Shown: positions 40,782 through 49,859 of the stretch, piece by piece
Numbering within the stretch: position 1 is the first letter of the stretch
Layout: each line of letters starts with the position of its first letter
Assembly (NCBI GenBank): GCA_020444045.1
Contig: JAHLLS010000007.1
Coordinates: forward strand, 124,001 to 188,000
DNA: 64,000 nucleotides
Reading direction: 5' to 3'
Source of the DNA: Deltaproteobacteria bacterium
Lineage (GTDB): Bacteria; Desulfobacterota; Desulfobacteria; Desulfobacterales; UBA5852
Notes under the pieces: model-generated
Databases searched by the model: none
Seen by the model: the letters and a program-made list of their open reading frames with translations, nothing else
Told to the model about the DNA's origin: nothing
Translations under genes and position numbers: made by a program

Positions 40782-42784
40782 TGCCGTATGGACGTCGATT
40801 TTTTCTGGTAGGCGGTCGGGCTGGTGGCTTTGATGTATTTTTCGATCCCCGTCACAATGCCGTCACAAAGTCGATCCTGATACGCTGGGTCCATTAGCCG
40901 TTTGCATTCGCGGGGGTTGCTGATAAAGGAGGTTTCCACCAGGATCGCCGGCATTTGAGCTCCCAACAGCACGTAAAAAGGGGCCTGTTTGACACCCTTG
41001 TCCTTCACATTACTATACTTTTTCTTGAGATGATGCACCATGTTGGTCTGAACATAACTGGCCAAGCGGCTCGACTCGTTGATTTTGGCGTTCTGCATCA
41101 GATCCATTAAAATGGTCTGCAAATCACTAATATTTTTTGTGGAAGTGGCGTTTTCCATGGCAGCCACGCGAATCGAATCCTCGTCGGTGGCCAGATTCAG
41201 AAAATAGGTTTCGGTACCGTATGCGTTCTTGTTGCGGTGCGCATTGACATGAATGGAGATAAACAAATCGGCGTCTTTGGTATTGGCCAACGCAGTGCGT
41301 TCCTCCAGCGTCAGGAATCGATCGTTGCTGCGCGTCATAATAACGTCACACCCGATTCGGTCCACCAATTTCTTCTTAAGCTTCTTGGCGATAGTGAGGG
41401 TGATATCCTTTTCACGCGCAGCGCGGTAATACCCTTTTGCCCCGGGGTCTTTGCCGCCATGACCCGCATCGATGACGATACGGCTGACGCCCAGGGCTAA
41501 AGATCTGGCTATCGACCCCGGCGGAATCTTACCTTTCGGCAGATTGACCGTCGTCTGCGGCGGCGGCGATGCGGACGCACCGCCCTTCCCCCAGACATCG
41601 ATCACAATCCGAAAGGGATTCATCAGTGAAAAAATTTTGTACGTCTTGAAGGATTTGAGATCGACGACCACCCGCACCGTATCCGGTTTGTATTGTCCGG
41701 CACGGGCATCGATCAAAAGATCGTCGTTGATGGGAATCGTTTTGGGAAAATCTTTGGCCAGACGGGCGTCCTGCAAATCGACGTAAAGCCGCTGGGGTTT
41801 TTTCAGATCCGGGTCTTTTTTCAGCAGGCGATGAAAATAGGGTGTTTTACCACTGGTATCCACCACCACACGCGTGTAGTTGGGGTTGGACCAGTAGCGA
41901 AGGCCGGACACAGAATACAATGATGATTGCTGGCCGGTGACATCGGGCATTTCCTCGGGAGGCGCCAGATCAGTTTGGCTGGCTTGCGATGCGCTTTTTT
42001 CGCCCAACAGCGCTTTGGCCATAGGGCTGTATGGGCTGGTCGAATATTTCTTGATCACGTTGCGCAGATGCGCTTCGCCGGCCTCGCGATCGGAACTGCT
42101 TTTGGAATACACCGCCAGTTCTTGATAGAGCGATCCCATTTTGAAAAGGCTGGCGGCCGCCAGTGGTCCTTCAGGATCCGCCTGGTAGGCGTTCTCATAA
42201 GCGCTGATGCAGGTCAGCCACACATCCCGATGTTTGGTGCGTCGCGGGTTTTGCTTCAGACGCGTCTGGCAGCTCTCAGCACGATCGAATTGTCGTTGCG
42301 CAGCCTCCACGATTGGTTTTGGCTTCGCCGGCTTTTCTACCTTTGGAGGGCTTTTCGCCGCCGGGAATTCCTTTAGATAGCTCTCGGCCTTCGCTCGATA
42401 GGCGCTGCGGGGGAATTCACGCCGGACCTTTTGGAGGCGCTCGATACCGGCATCCCGGTCGTCCTGGCGGCCGGATCGCCGGTAAAGCTCGACATAGGAC
42501 GCACCCGTCCGATAGAGACCTGCCGCCGCCCAGGATCCATCCGGATCGGCATCGTATACTTTTTGGAATTCCGCTATGACCCGCAGCCAGTGATGACGAT
42601 ACTTGCGCTGGCTGGGTGACGCCAGCATTTTTTTATAGGCGTTTTCAGCCTTGAAATACTGATCGCGGGCGTCTTCCGCATGGGTGACACCCGGAATCGC
42701 CAGCAGGAATGCCATTAGCAGGCCATAGAGCATTATTTTATGGGAGATGTTCACGATAGCTTTCCGTGCATTATCGACTGTCAT
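40778..42784 (-). CDS. N-acetylmuramoyl-L-alanine amidase with AMIN domain and TPR-like repeats
   Basis: A 668-residue envelope protein. After a signal-like segment (LYGLLMAFLLAIPGVTHAED) come two TPR/tol-pal-like repeat blocks (about residues 50-130 and 165-235), an AMIN domain (LRYWSNPNYTRVVVDTSGKTPYF, about 305-410) and the Amidase_3 domain (IVIDAGHGGKDPGAKG to the C-terminus). Zinc ligands are visible in DAGHGG, a later glutamate, and SIHVNAHRN; the catalytic glutamate is in PAILVETSFISNP. It cuts septal peptidoglycan during division, as AmiC does. The doubled N-terminal repeats are unusual. The start is the ATG at 42784, without a strong ribosome site. Confidence 0.9.
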   Translation of the reverse strand: MTVDNARKAIVNISHKIMLYGLLMAFLLAIPGVTHAEDARDQYFKAENAYKKMLASPSQRKYRHHWLRVIAEFQKVYDADPDGSWAAAGLYRTGASYVELYRRSGRQDDRDAGIERLQKVRREFPRSAYRAKAESYLKEFPAAKSPPKVEKPAKPKPIVEAAQRQFDRAESCQTRLKQNPRRTKHRDVWLTCISAYENAYQADPEGPLAAASLFKMGSLYQELAVYSKSSSDREAGEAHLRNVIKKYSTSPYSPMAKALLGEKSASQASQTDLAPPEEMPDVTGQQSSLYSVSGLRYWSNPNYTRVVVDTSGKTPYFHRLLKKDPDLKKPQRLYVDLQDARLAKDFPKTIPINDDLLIDARAGQYKPDTVRVVVDLKSFKTYKIFSLMNPFRIVIDVWGKGGASASPPPQTTVNLPKGKIPPGSIARSLALGVSRIVIDAGHGGKDPGAKGYYRAAREKDITLTIAKKLKKKLVDRIGCDVIMTRSNDRFLTLEERTALANTKDADLFISIHVNAHRNKNAYGTETYFLNLATDEDSIRVAAMENATSTKNISDLQTILMDLMQNAKINESSRLASYVQTNMVHHLKKKYSNVKDKGVKQAPFYVLLGAQMPAILVETSFISNPRECKRLMDPAYQDRLCDGIVTGIEKYIKATSPTAYQKKSTSIRQ

Positions 42785-42822
42785 CAGCGCTGGGTTTTGC
42801 GGCACGCCACGCTGACAGGCGG

Positions 42823-45444
42823 CTAACTATCCGACCGCGCGCAATCCTGCAATTCACTCAGCAATTTCAAGGCGTCCATCGGCGTTGTGCGGGAGACATC
42901 GATACGGCACAATCGCTCGATGACGGCATGCCCCGGGCGTTTGAATAGATCCAGCTGAACTTGTCCGGAAGGGGGCGTCTTAGAACCACCGACGCCATCC
43001 GACCGGCCCACACCGCGGCCCTCTTTTTCGATATCGGCCAGAATTTTTTTCGATCGCTTGATAACCGGGTCGGGAATTCCCGCCAGACGCGCCACCTGAA
43101 TGCCGTAGCTGCGATTGGTGCCCCCGTCCACCAGCTTACGTAAAAAAATAATCTCGTCGTTCCATTCTTTTACCGCGATGTTGTGGTTCTTGACCCGGGG
43201 GCACGCGGCGGACAAATCCGTCAGTTCATGGTAATGCGTCGCAAACAGGGTCTTTACCCCTTGGCCGTCAAGATCGTGCAGATATTCCGCCACGGCCCAG
43301 GCAATACTCATGCCGTCATAGGTGCTCGTGCCACGCCCGATTTCATCCAAAATCACCAGACTGTCAGCGGTGGCGTTGCGCAGAATATTGGCGGTCTCCT
43401 GCATTTCCACCATGAAGGTGCTCTGCCCCTGGGAAAGATTGTCAAGCGCCCCGACACGTGTAAATATTTTATCCACGACGGGTACCGACGCCTTTTCGGC
43501 CGGTACGAAAGCCCCTATCTGGGCCATCAAAACCGTCAGGGCGACCTGGCGCAGTACGGTGGATTTTCCGGCCATGTTGGGGCCGGTGATGATCAGCACC
43601 TGCTCGGAGGCCATATCCATATGAATGGTGTTCGGCACGAAACGCTCTCCCGTGAGCATCTGCTCGATCACCGGATGGCGCCCTTCTTCAAGATGGATGA
43701 CACCGTCCGTGTTGATGCCGGGACGGACGAAATGACGTTGCTCCGCAACCTCTGCCAACCCCAGCAAACAATCCACCGTTGCCAGAAACATGGCCGTATG
43801 TTTCACTTGGGCATGATGGCGGGCCGCTTCTGTGCGCAGGGCGTTAAATAGTTCGAATTCGAGGCTGGCGCGATGGTCTTCGGCATTCAGCACCTTGGCT
43901 TCGAATGTCTTGAGCTCATCCGTGATGTAACGCTCGGCGTTGACCAGGGTTTGTTTACGAACATAGTGCGCGGGCACTTCGGTTGCGCGCGCTTTGGGCA
44001 CTTCAATGTAGTAACCGAAAACCTTGTTGTAACGAACCTTGAGGGCGTTGATGCCGGTGGCTGTGCGTTCACGGGCCTCCAACTGTGCCAGATAGCCTTT
44101 GCCGTCCCGACTGATTTGAACGAGCTCGTCCAATTCCGGATCGTAGCCCGTCTTGATCAGCCCGCCTTCATTCAGGACCGGCGGGGCATCTTCACGCACT
44201 GCTTTTTCAATCCGATCCGCCAGTTCCACTAAAGGGATAGGATCAACCTCGCTGTGGTAGGCTCCCGATTGCAGTTCCTTCAGATGATCGAACAGGGCCG
44301 GCAGGGCCTGCAACGATTGTTTCAGGGCGATCAGATCACGCGCATTGGCACGTCCCATAGATATTTTGCTGCCCAGCCGTTCGAGATCATGGACCTGTTT
44401 CAGTCCGCTTCGAATGTCGTTCCGCCGCCGATTTTGATCGAGCCCCTCGGCAACGGCGTCATGTCGTTGGATGATCTGCTCCCGATCCATCAGGGGATAT
44501 CGCAGCCATTCCCGCAACAGGCGTCCCCCCATTGCGGTGCGGGTCTGGTCGAGCACATCCAGCAGGGTTCCCTTGCGGGAACCGGTCTGCAGATTGGCCG
44601 CCAGTTCAAGATTGCGACACGAGCGGTCATCGACCCACATATAGCCGTTGAGATGATAGGTTTCAATGCCGTTGAAATGGTCAACCGCCTGCTTTTGGGT
44701 TTCCTTGAGGTAATGGACCAATGCACCGGCGGCGCGAATACCGGCTTTCATGGATTCGCAGCCAAAACCTTCCAGCGACATGGTATGAAACATCGTCATC
44801 AATTGTTCACGCCCGCGAGCGTGGGAAAACACTTTGTCGTCCAGCGCTGTCAATGGCCGCTCGACAAAAGGCGCGGTCAGTCCCTCAAACCGGACATCCC
44901 CGCGGAAAGATTCGGGGATCAGTATTTCACGGGGATCGACACGCAAGGCTTCATCGCCTGCGGCAGGCCAGTCTTCGGTTTCGGTCAGCCGGAAGGTGCC
45001 GGTGGAAATATCCAGATAGGCCAAGCCAATCTTCTCATTGTGAATCGCCATGGCCAGGATGTAATTGTTGCTTGAACGGTCGAGCAGTTCGTCTTCGAGA
45101 AGCATGCCCGGTGTCAGCACCCGCACGACTTCGCGTTTGACCAGGCCTTTGGCTTGGGCCGGATCCTCAACCTGATCGCACAAAGCCACTTTGAAACCGC
45201 TATCCACCAGACGGGCGATATAGCCCTGGACGGCACGCACCGGGACACCGCACATGGGAATGGGTTTGTTGTCGTTTTTATTGCGGGAAGTGAGGGTGAT
45301 TTCAAGCGCGCGGGAAGCCGTTTCCGCGTCCTCGAAAAACATCTCGTAAAAATCCCCCATTCGATACAGCAAAATCGCATCCGGATAGTCGTCCTTGATG
45401 GACAGGTACTGCTTGATCATGGGGGTCAGTTTGGAAGAACTCAT
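42823..45444 (-). CDS. mutS: DNA mismatch repair protein MutS
   Basis: An 873-residue MutS. The mismatch-binding Phe-x-Glu is in YRMGDFYEMFFEDA (about residue 31); connector, clamp and lever domains follow. The ATPase has Walker A ITGPNMAGKSTVLRQVAL, Walker B VILDEIGRGTSTYDG and FATHYHELTDL. The C-terminal dimerisation helices end at KLLSELQDCARSD. Full length. It lies 38 bases upstream of the amidase start on the same strand. Confidence 0.97.
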   Translation of the reverse strand: MSSSKLTPMIKQYLSIKDDYPDAILLYRMGDFYEMFFEDAETASRALEITLTSRNKNDNKPIPMCGVPVRAVQGYIARLVDSGFKVALCDQVEDPAQAKGLVKREVVRVLTPGMLLEDELLDRSSNNYILAMAIHNEKIGLAYLDISTGTFRLTETEDWPAAGDEALRVDPREILIPESFRGDVRFEGLTAPFVERPLTALDDKVFSHARGREQLMTMFHTMSLEGFGCESMKAGIRAAGALVHYLKETQKQAVDHFNGIETYHLNGYMWVDDRSCRNLELAANLQTGSRKGTLLDVLDQTRTAMGGRLLREWLRYPLMDREQIIQRHDAVAEGLDQNRRRNDIRSGLKQVHDLERLGSKISMGRANARDLIALKQSLQALPALFDHLKELQSGAYHSEVDPIPLVELADRIEKAVREDAPPVLNEGGLIKTGYDPELDELVQISRDGKGYLAQLEARERTATGINALKVRYNKVFGYYIEVPKARATEVPAHYVRKQTLVNAERYITDELKTFEAKVLNAEDHRASLEFELFNALRTEAARHHAQVKHTAMFLATVDCLLGLAEVAEQRHFVRPGINTDGVIHLEEGRHPVIEQMLTGERFVPNTIHMDMASEQVLIITGPNMAGKSTVLRQVALTVLMAQIGAFVPAEKASVPVVDKIFTRVGALDNLSQGQSTFMVEMQETANILRNATADSLVILDEIGRGTSTYDGMSIAWAVAEYLHDLDGQGVKTLFATHYHELTDLSAACPRVKNHNIAVKEWNDEIIFLRKLVDGGTNRSYGIQVARLAGIPDPVIKRSKKILADIEKEGRGVGRSDGVGGSKTPPSGQVQLDLFKRPGHAVIERLCRIDVSRTTPMDALKLLSELQDCARSDS

Positions 45445-45546
45445 TCAGAAAAAACTCGGAGACATCGATGCCGCAAGCGTTGACGACGATCATCGGGTAG
45501 ATGACGCGCAGGCCGGATAGATCCGGAAAAAAATGCCACGTCCGCG

Positions 45547-45942
45547 CTAACCGGTGGTACTGGCTGAAACGTTGTTCTCTTCCTGATTTGCATCAATGAT
45601 CGTTGCCATTTGCTGTGTGGAACTCGTTTTAAGCGCTTCGATTTCGGTTCTTAACTGTTCGGTTTGGGTCTTCTGGTCGTTTATGGTGCTTGTCAGCTGC
45701 TTGATGGTCTTGTTGGCTTTAAATCGGTCAAAGAGACCCGAGAGATAGGCAATGACGAGACCGGCGAGAAAACACCCCCCGAACAATACGGCGTTATAGA
45801 TTTCCGCTGATTGGTAAGGCGCCGTAACCCAAATATTCAGGTCAAAACTATGTTTTTGCAAAAAAAACGCCTTATTCTGAAAACCAACGAGCAGCAGGAA
45901 TGCGATCAAAAGAAGCCAGAAGCCAATTTTAACTTTTTTCAT
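45547..45942 (-). CDS. LapA-like (DUF1049) membrane protein
   Basis: A 131-residue protein with two membrane helices (about 8-24, FWLLLIAFLLLVGFQN, and 50-68, NAVLFGGCFLAGLVIAYLSGL) and a C-terminal coiled coil (KTIKQLTSTINDQKTQTEQLRTEIEALK). This is the layout of LapA/YciS proteins, which help assemble lipopolysaccharide or control LpxC through LapB. The C-terminal acidic tail is longer than in E. coli. LapB is not beside it, so the role is by family only. Confidence 0.72.
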   Translation of the reverse strand: MKKVKIGFWLLLIAFLLLVGFQNKAFFLQKHSFDLNIWVTAPYQSAEIYNAVLFGGCFLAGLVIAYLSGLFDRFKANKTIKQLTSTINDQKTQTEQLRTEIEALKTSSTQQMATIIDANQEENNVSASTTG

Positions 45943-46130
45943 CAGGCTGTTCTCCCATTATGAGGGGGTTGGCGATTGCATGACGAACCGCCGACGCGTG
46001 GTTTTCATGGACGGCTCCGCTCAAATTGACGGATGGTCTCCCGGCACGGTGTACGCTGCTGCGTTGGGGCCGCAGAGGGGCCAATCGTCATGAGCCAATC
46101 GGTGATAACTAATCTTTTTGTCGTTAGAAT

Positions 46131-46889
46131 TCAAGCCTTTTTTCCCTTGTCGAGCCTTACGATGCGGAGATTTCCCCAGAGCCCGATCTTTTCGCCGCAT
46201 ACGGTTGCGACACCTTCGACACCGTCGATGGAGCGTGCCAATCGGATGGCTTCCGGTATCGCGTCGCCTGCCGAAACACGGTTGGCAACCGCTGTGGCGG
46301 CCGCATCCGCCAGCGCGCACCGGCGCGCAACAATACACACCGCATCCGCCCTCCCATGGCTCAATGAATGCCCGACCGTCCCGGACGATGTGCATACGGC
46401 CAAAGGCTCCGGACCGGGTTCCAGCTGCAGTCCGATACGCATGCTCAAGGGGGAGGCACCGGCATAGAGCCCGATCGTCACCGGCCCTTGCACCGCCAGG
46501 AAAATGTCGCCGCCATTTTCAACGATAACCTCACGGGAATGTCGCTGCAATGCCAGCCCCACGGTTTCCGCCATCGCTCCGGCAACCGCCGCCATGGGGC
46601 CAACGCCGGCCTGCTTTCCGGCCGCGATCATCATGCGGACAATTTCCGGGGCGGGCTCATCGTGTTGCCATGGGACCAATGTTGTCCGAAAAGCCGGAAA
46701 ACGGTGGATATAATGATCGATGTAAGACCGTTGCGACAGAACTTCTTCCCGGCAGAAGGCGGTTAGGTCCTGCGACGCCTGGACCATCAAATCGGTTTCC
46801 TGGACCGTCACCTGGAAAGCGACCAGTCGGTCCATCATTGCCAGACGACGATACGACCGTTCCTCCGCCACGGGGTGCTGTCCTGCCAT
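46131..46889 (-). CDS. UPF0280 family protein (ApbE-like fold)
   Basis: A 252-residue protein of the UPF0280 group, related in fold to the flavin transferase ApbE. Visible parts are AGKQAGVGPMAAVAGAMAETVG (about residue 90), VIVENGGDIFLAV and CTSSGTVGHSLSHGRADAVCIVARRCALADAAATAVAN, which match the ApbE-like core. Activity is not established; flavin attachment or a related transfer is possible. The ATG at 46889 was taken over a TTG seven codons upstream. It follows the dNTPase gene past a large hairpin. Confidence 0.83.
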   Translation of the reverse strand: MAGQHPVAEERSYRRLAMMDRLVAFQVTVQETDLMVQASQDLTAFCREEVLSQRSYIDHYIHRFPAFRTTLVPWQHDEPAPEIVRMMIAAGKQAGVGPMAAVAGAMAETVGLALQRHSREVIVENGGDIFLAVQGPVTIGLYAGASPLSMRIGLQLEPGPEPLAVCTSSGTVGHSLSHGRADAVCIVARRCALADAAATAVANRVSAGDAIPEAIRLARSIDGVEGVATVCGEKIGLWGNLRIVRLDKGKKA

Positions 46890-46916
46890 TTTAAAACACG
46901 CTTTTCCCAAGATTTT

Positions 46917-46952
46917 CCGGCCCTCATTATGATCTAATGAGGTTCGGGCCGG
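46917..46952. repeat. nested inverted repeat between UPF0280 and the dNTPase gene
   Basis: CCGGCC (46917-46922) pairs with GGCCGG (46947-46952), and inside it CTCATTA with TAATGAG. On the minus strand a T-run comes before rather than after the stem, so it is not a normal terminator for the upstream gene. Confidence 0.45.
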
Positions 46953-46963
46953 CTAAAAAAATA

Positions 46964-48136
46964 TCACCGAATTTCCACCTGCGGCCTCAGTTCGACCGGG
47001 CATTGCTGCAGGAAGTACTTGTCGGTCATTCCGGCGATGAAATCACGCACCACTTCAGCCGGTGAATGATCCAGCATGTAGTGGTCGTCCATGTCCTTTA
47101 AAAACCGAAGAAAGATGACGGAGTTTTCGCGGCCCTGTTCAATATCGTTCAAGTATCGCTTAAATAAATACTCGAAAAGTACCCGGATTTTTTCGGTATG
47201 CTTTTTGATTATTGGGTTAAGATAAATCCGATCCAGATTGAATCCCTTGAGGGATTTTAGGGCACTGGATACCGTGGGACTGAACGCCACGTAGGGCTGG
47301 CGATAACTGTTCTGGATGATATCGGTGACCAAGTTATAGACGATCGTGCCGTTGGTGCAGCCCAAAACGTCGACGACATCGGCAGGCAAATCACCACGCG
47401 ATAGAATCCCCAGGCGAATGGCGTCTTCGATGTCCCGACCGATATAACTGATCGTATCGGCCATCCGCACCACACAGCCTTCAAGCGTCATCGGGGTCAG
47501 CGGCAGGGCGGGCTGGTGCTTTTTATCCGCCATGATTTGATCGAAGGTATCAAATGTTTTGCCCCATTCCGCCTTCAGCAACTGATTATGAACCTCACCG
47601 TCATGGCAGACAATGCCATCCAGCGTCTGCAGGCAGAGGTTCCACCCCCGTCCTTTGCGATCCACCCGATCCAAAAACTGCACACTCTGCAAATTGTGCT
47701 GAAAAGCACCGATGCCGTGCGCTTCACACAGGGCGCTCAAAAAGGTCTCACCATCATGACCGAAAGGCGCATGGCCGATGTCATGGCCCAGCGCAATGGC
47801 CTCGATCAGGTCCTCGTTCAGCCCCATGAAACGGCCGATTGTACGGGCAATTTTCGATACCAGTTGAACATGCAATACCCGATGGGTGATATGGTCGTTC
47901 TGAATCAGGTAAAAAACCTGGGTTTTGTCGATATAGCGCGTATACGCCAAAGAGTGCAGAATACGATCCACATCGAGCGAAAAATCCTGCCGATAGCCCC
48001 CCGGGACATCTTCCGATTCACGTCGTTGGGCACGGCTGCTCAACGTTGCCACCGGTGACAGATACGCCGCTTCGCGCTGGTCCAGGGAAGTCTTCAAGAG
48101 CCCGAGGATATCGGCGTCATATCGCTCCATTGTCAA
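46964..48136 (-). CDS. HD-domain dGTPase-like triphosphohydrolase
   Basis: A 390-residue HD-domain protein related to deoxyguanosinetriphosphate triphosphohydrolases, which remove triphosphate from dNTPs. The HD metal motif is LIEAIALGHDIGHAPFGHDGE (about residue 115), with further ligands in GIGAFQHNLQS and the aspartate of VRMADTISYIGRDIEDA. RILHSLAYTRYIDKTQVF matches the family N-terminus. Start is uncertain: TTG at 48136 has GGAGG at ideal distance, ATG at 48130 is in frame two codons later. It overlaps the ATP-grasp gene by 20 bases. Confidence 0.9.
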   Translation of the reverse strand: MTMERYDADILGLLKTSLDQREAAYLSPVATLSSRAQRRESEDVPGGYRQDFSLDVDRILHSLAYTRYIDKTQVFYLIQNDHITHRVLHVQLVSKIARTIGRFMGLNEDLIEAIALGHDIGHAPFGHDGETFLSALCEAHGIGAFQHNLQSVQFLDRVDRKGRGWNLCLQTLDGIVCHDGEVHNQLLKAEWGKTFDTFDQIMADKKHQPALPLTPMTLEGCVVRMADTISYIGRDIEDAIRLGILSRGDLPADVVDVLGCTNGTIVYNLVTDIIQNSYRQPYVAFSPTVSSALKSLKGFNLDRIYLNPIIKKHTEKIRVLFEYLFKRYLNDIEQGRENSVIFLRFLKDMDDHYMLDHSPAEVVRDFIAGMTDKYFLQQCPVELRPQVEIR

Positions 48137-48893
48137 TCATCTCCTCCATCATTTTGAAATAGTCGATACCGGCCTGGCGAAACCCTTCCTTACCATATTT
48201 CATATTGGCTTCAAGCACCAGGAAGCGACCCTGATGCATACAAATATCGATTCCCACATCGTCCCACCCACAAGCCCGGGCGGTATGCAGCGCCAGCGTC
48301 AAAGCCTTTTCCGGCACTTTTTCAAGGGAGATCGTGCCTCCGGCGGCGACATTACTGCGGTACTCGCCCTTGGCCGCCAGACGCCAGTAGGCGTGGACCA
48401 CCCGGTCACCGATCACCACCACCCGAATGTCCCGATCAAGCGCGAGGTATTCCTGGATATAGGCCACCGGCGACAGCCTCAGATAGGCCGCCAGTTCCTC
48501 CTCATTTTGCAGGAGGAACACCCCGCGCCCCAGCGCTGACCCCCGTGGGATTTTGGCAATTAGCGGAAATGGAAAGAGCCGGATAATCTTTTCCAGCCGC
48601 CGCTTACCATAGAAGACCCGGGTAAAGGGATGGGGAATCTCAAGCAGATAAAACAACGCCGTTTGTTTGATTTTATCCTGGACGCACTTGTAGGTGTGAT
48701 AGCTGGGGAAAAGGGATTTTCCCATGGCGTCGAACAGGTCCGCATAAAAAACTGAGGGATAATAAATTTTAGGGGCCTGGCGAATGGCGCGTATTTCGTC
48801 ATCGGAATAGTCGACGAAATTGGTGCGAACACCCAGTGTGCGGACATTTCGGCAACGGCGGAGGCGATGTTCCAAAGCAATGACCATTTCCAC
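48117..48893 (-). CDS. RimK-like ATP-grasp protein
   Basis: A 258-residue ATP-grasp enzyme (carboxylate-amine ligase type, as RimK or glutathione synthetase). Seen are FPFPLIAKIPRGSALGRGVFLL with the ATP-binding lysine (about residue 110), YIQEYLALDRDIRVVVIGDRVVHAYWR, and the metal-binding end GIDICMHQGRFLVLEANMKYGKEG. It lacks a clear N-terminal targeting part. The substrate is unknown; it could add an amino acid to a peptide, protein or small molecule. Ends overlapping the dNTPase gene. Confidence 0.83.
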   Translation of the reverse strand: MEMVIALEHRLRRCRNVRTLGVRTNFVDYSDDEIRAIRQAPKIYYPSVFYADLFDAMGKSLFPSYHTYKCVQDKIKQTALFYLLEIPHPFTRVFYGKRRLEKIIRLFPFPLIAKIPRGSALGRGVFLLQNEEELAAYLRLSPVAYIQEYLALDRDIRVVVIGDRVVHAYWRLAAKGEYRSNVAAGGTISLEKVPEKALTLALHTARACGWDDVGIDICMHQGRFLVLEANMKYGKEGFRQAGIDYFKMMEEMIDNGAI

Positions 48894-48958
48894 GGAATGT
48901 CACCTTGAATCAAGCCGAAAAGGGATAACCGTCACCCCTATGCTTAACGCAGCCGCCA

Positions 48959-49798
48959 TCAATCCGGTCGGGGGGGGGCAATCTGAAATAGATTTTCTGA
49001 AATCGAAGCCCCCGGCCAGGTGCGTTGTATCTCCAGCTCAATGCTTCCATCCGGCCCACTCAGCATGATGCGGGCCGGTAGACGGTAGCCGTCGACCGTC
49101 TGCATCCCGTCCAGCCGGGCTGCGTAGAGGCGATTGCCGTGAATGTCGAGAAGTTCAACCCCGCAGAATTCACCCGTATCGCTCATCACACGGATGCGTG
49201 CCACTGTGCCGCGAAAGCGCCGCTGGAGCAGAATCACGATCGTACCGTCGTCATCCGATCCAGGAGGCGCCAGGCGCACGGCATCGTAGTCCACTTCCGG
49301 CGGGCGCCCCACCATCAGGCCAAATAAATCGGCGCATTTGATGGAAACCGGCAGAAAACTTGAAAGACTGTTGTTCCCCACTTTTCGTTTAACGTATTTT
49401 TGTTCCTGGTAGTCAAGGGCCGTCAGCCACACTTCATCACAGCTCATTTCAAAAACAGGGGGGCCGGCCGGTATACTTCTGAAAGCAAACCGCAGACGCC
49501 CTGGTTCCGCGCCCACCCATGCCGCAGGGCTGTTGATCTGCCGGGTGCCTTGCATGTGGACAACCACCCTGCCTTTCCCTCTGAATGCGTCCAGGCCGGT
49601 ATTGGCTGTCGTCAGCCGGTTCATCAATTGTTGTGTGGCTTCACTGTCGTATTGAACTTCTGTCGGTTGGCCCAGCCACCCGGCACACCCCGAAAGAAAG
49701 AACGTCAGACCCGCCAACAACGGATAAACGATGATGAAGCGAACACAGCTGAAGCGAAAAAGGCAGTGCCTGGCGCTATCGAATGGAATGCCGATCAT
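48959..49798 (-). CDS. LolB/DUF4292-like outer-membrane lipoprotein
   Basis: A 279-residue secreted protein. A hydrophobic segment (about residues 19-36) ends in the lipobox FFLSGCAG, so it should be lipidated at that cysteine. The rest is beta-rich, as in LolB-like lipoprotein acceptors (FRGKGRVVVHMQGTRQINSPAAWVGAEPGRLRF, GVELLDIHGNRLYAARLDGMQTVDGYRLPARIML). It lies 61 bases after the TPR gene; together they could act in outer-membrane lipoprotein or lipid handling. The N-terminus is longer than needed for a signal peptide, and a later start is possible. Confidence 0.75.
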   Translation of the reverse strand: MIGIPFDSARHCLFRFSCVRFIIVYPLLAGLTFFLSGCAGWLGQPTEVQYDSEATQQLMNRLTTANTGLDAFRGKGRVVVHMQGTRQINSPAAWVGAEPGRLRFAFRSIPAGPPVFEMSCDEVWLTALDYQEQKYVKRKVGNNSLSSFLPVSIKCADLFGLMVGRPPEVDYDAVRLAPPGSDDDGTIVILLQRRFRGTVARIRVMSDTGEFCGVELLDIHGNRLYAARLDGMQTVDGYRLPARIMLSGPDGSIELEIQRTWPGASISENLFQIAPPRPD

Positions 49799-49859
49799 GA
49801 CATCATTTCCTGGCCACTTATTAGGCCGGCGCTTTCACACCCGGTTGCATCGGACCGTC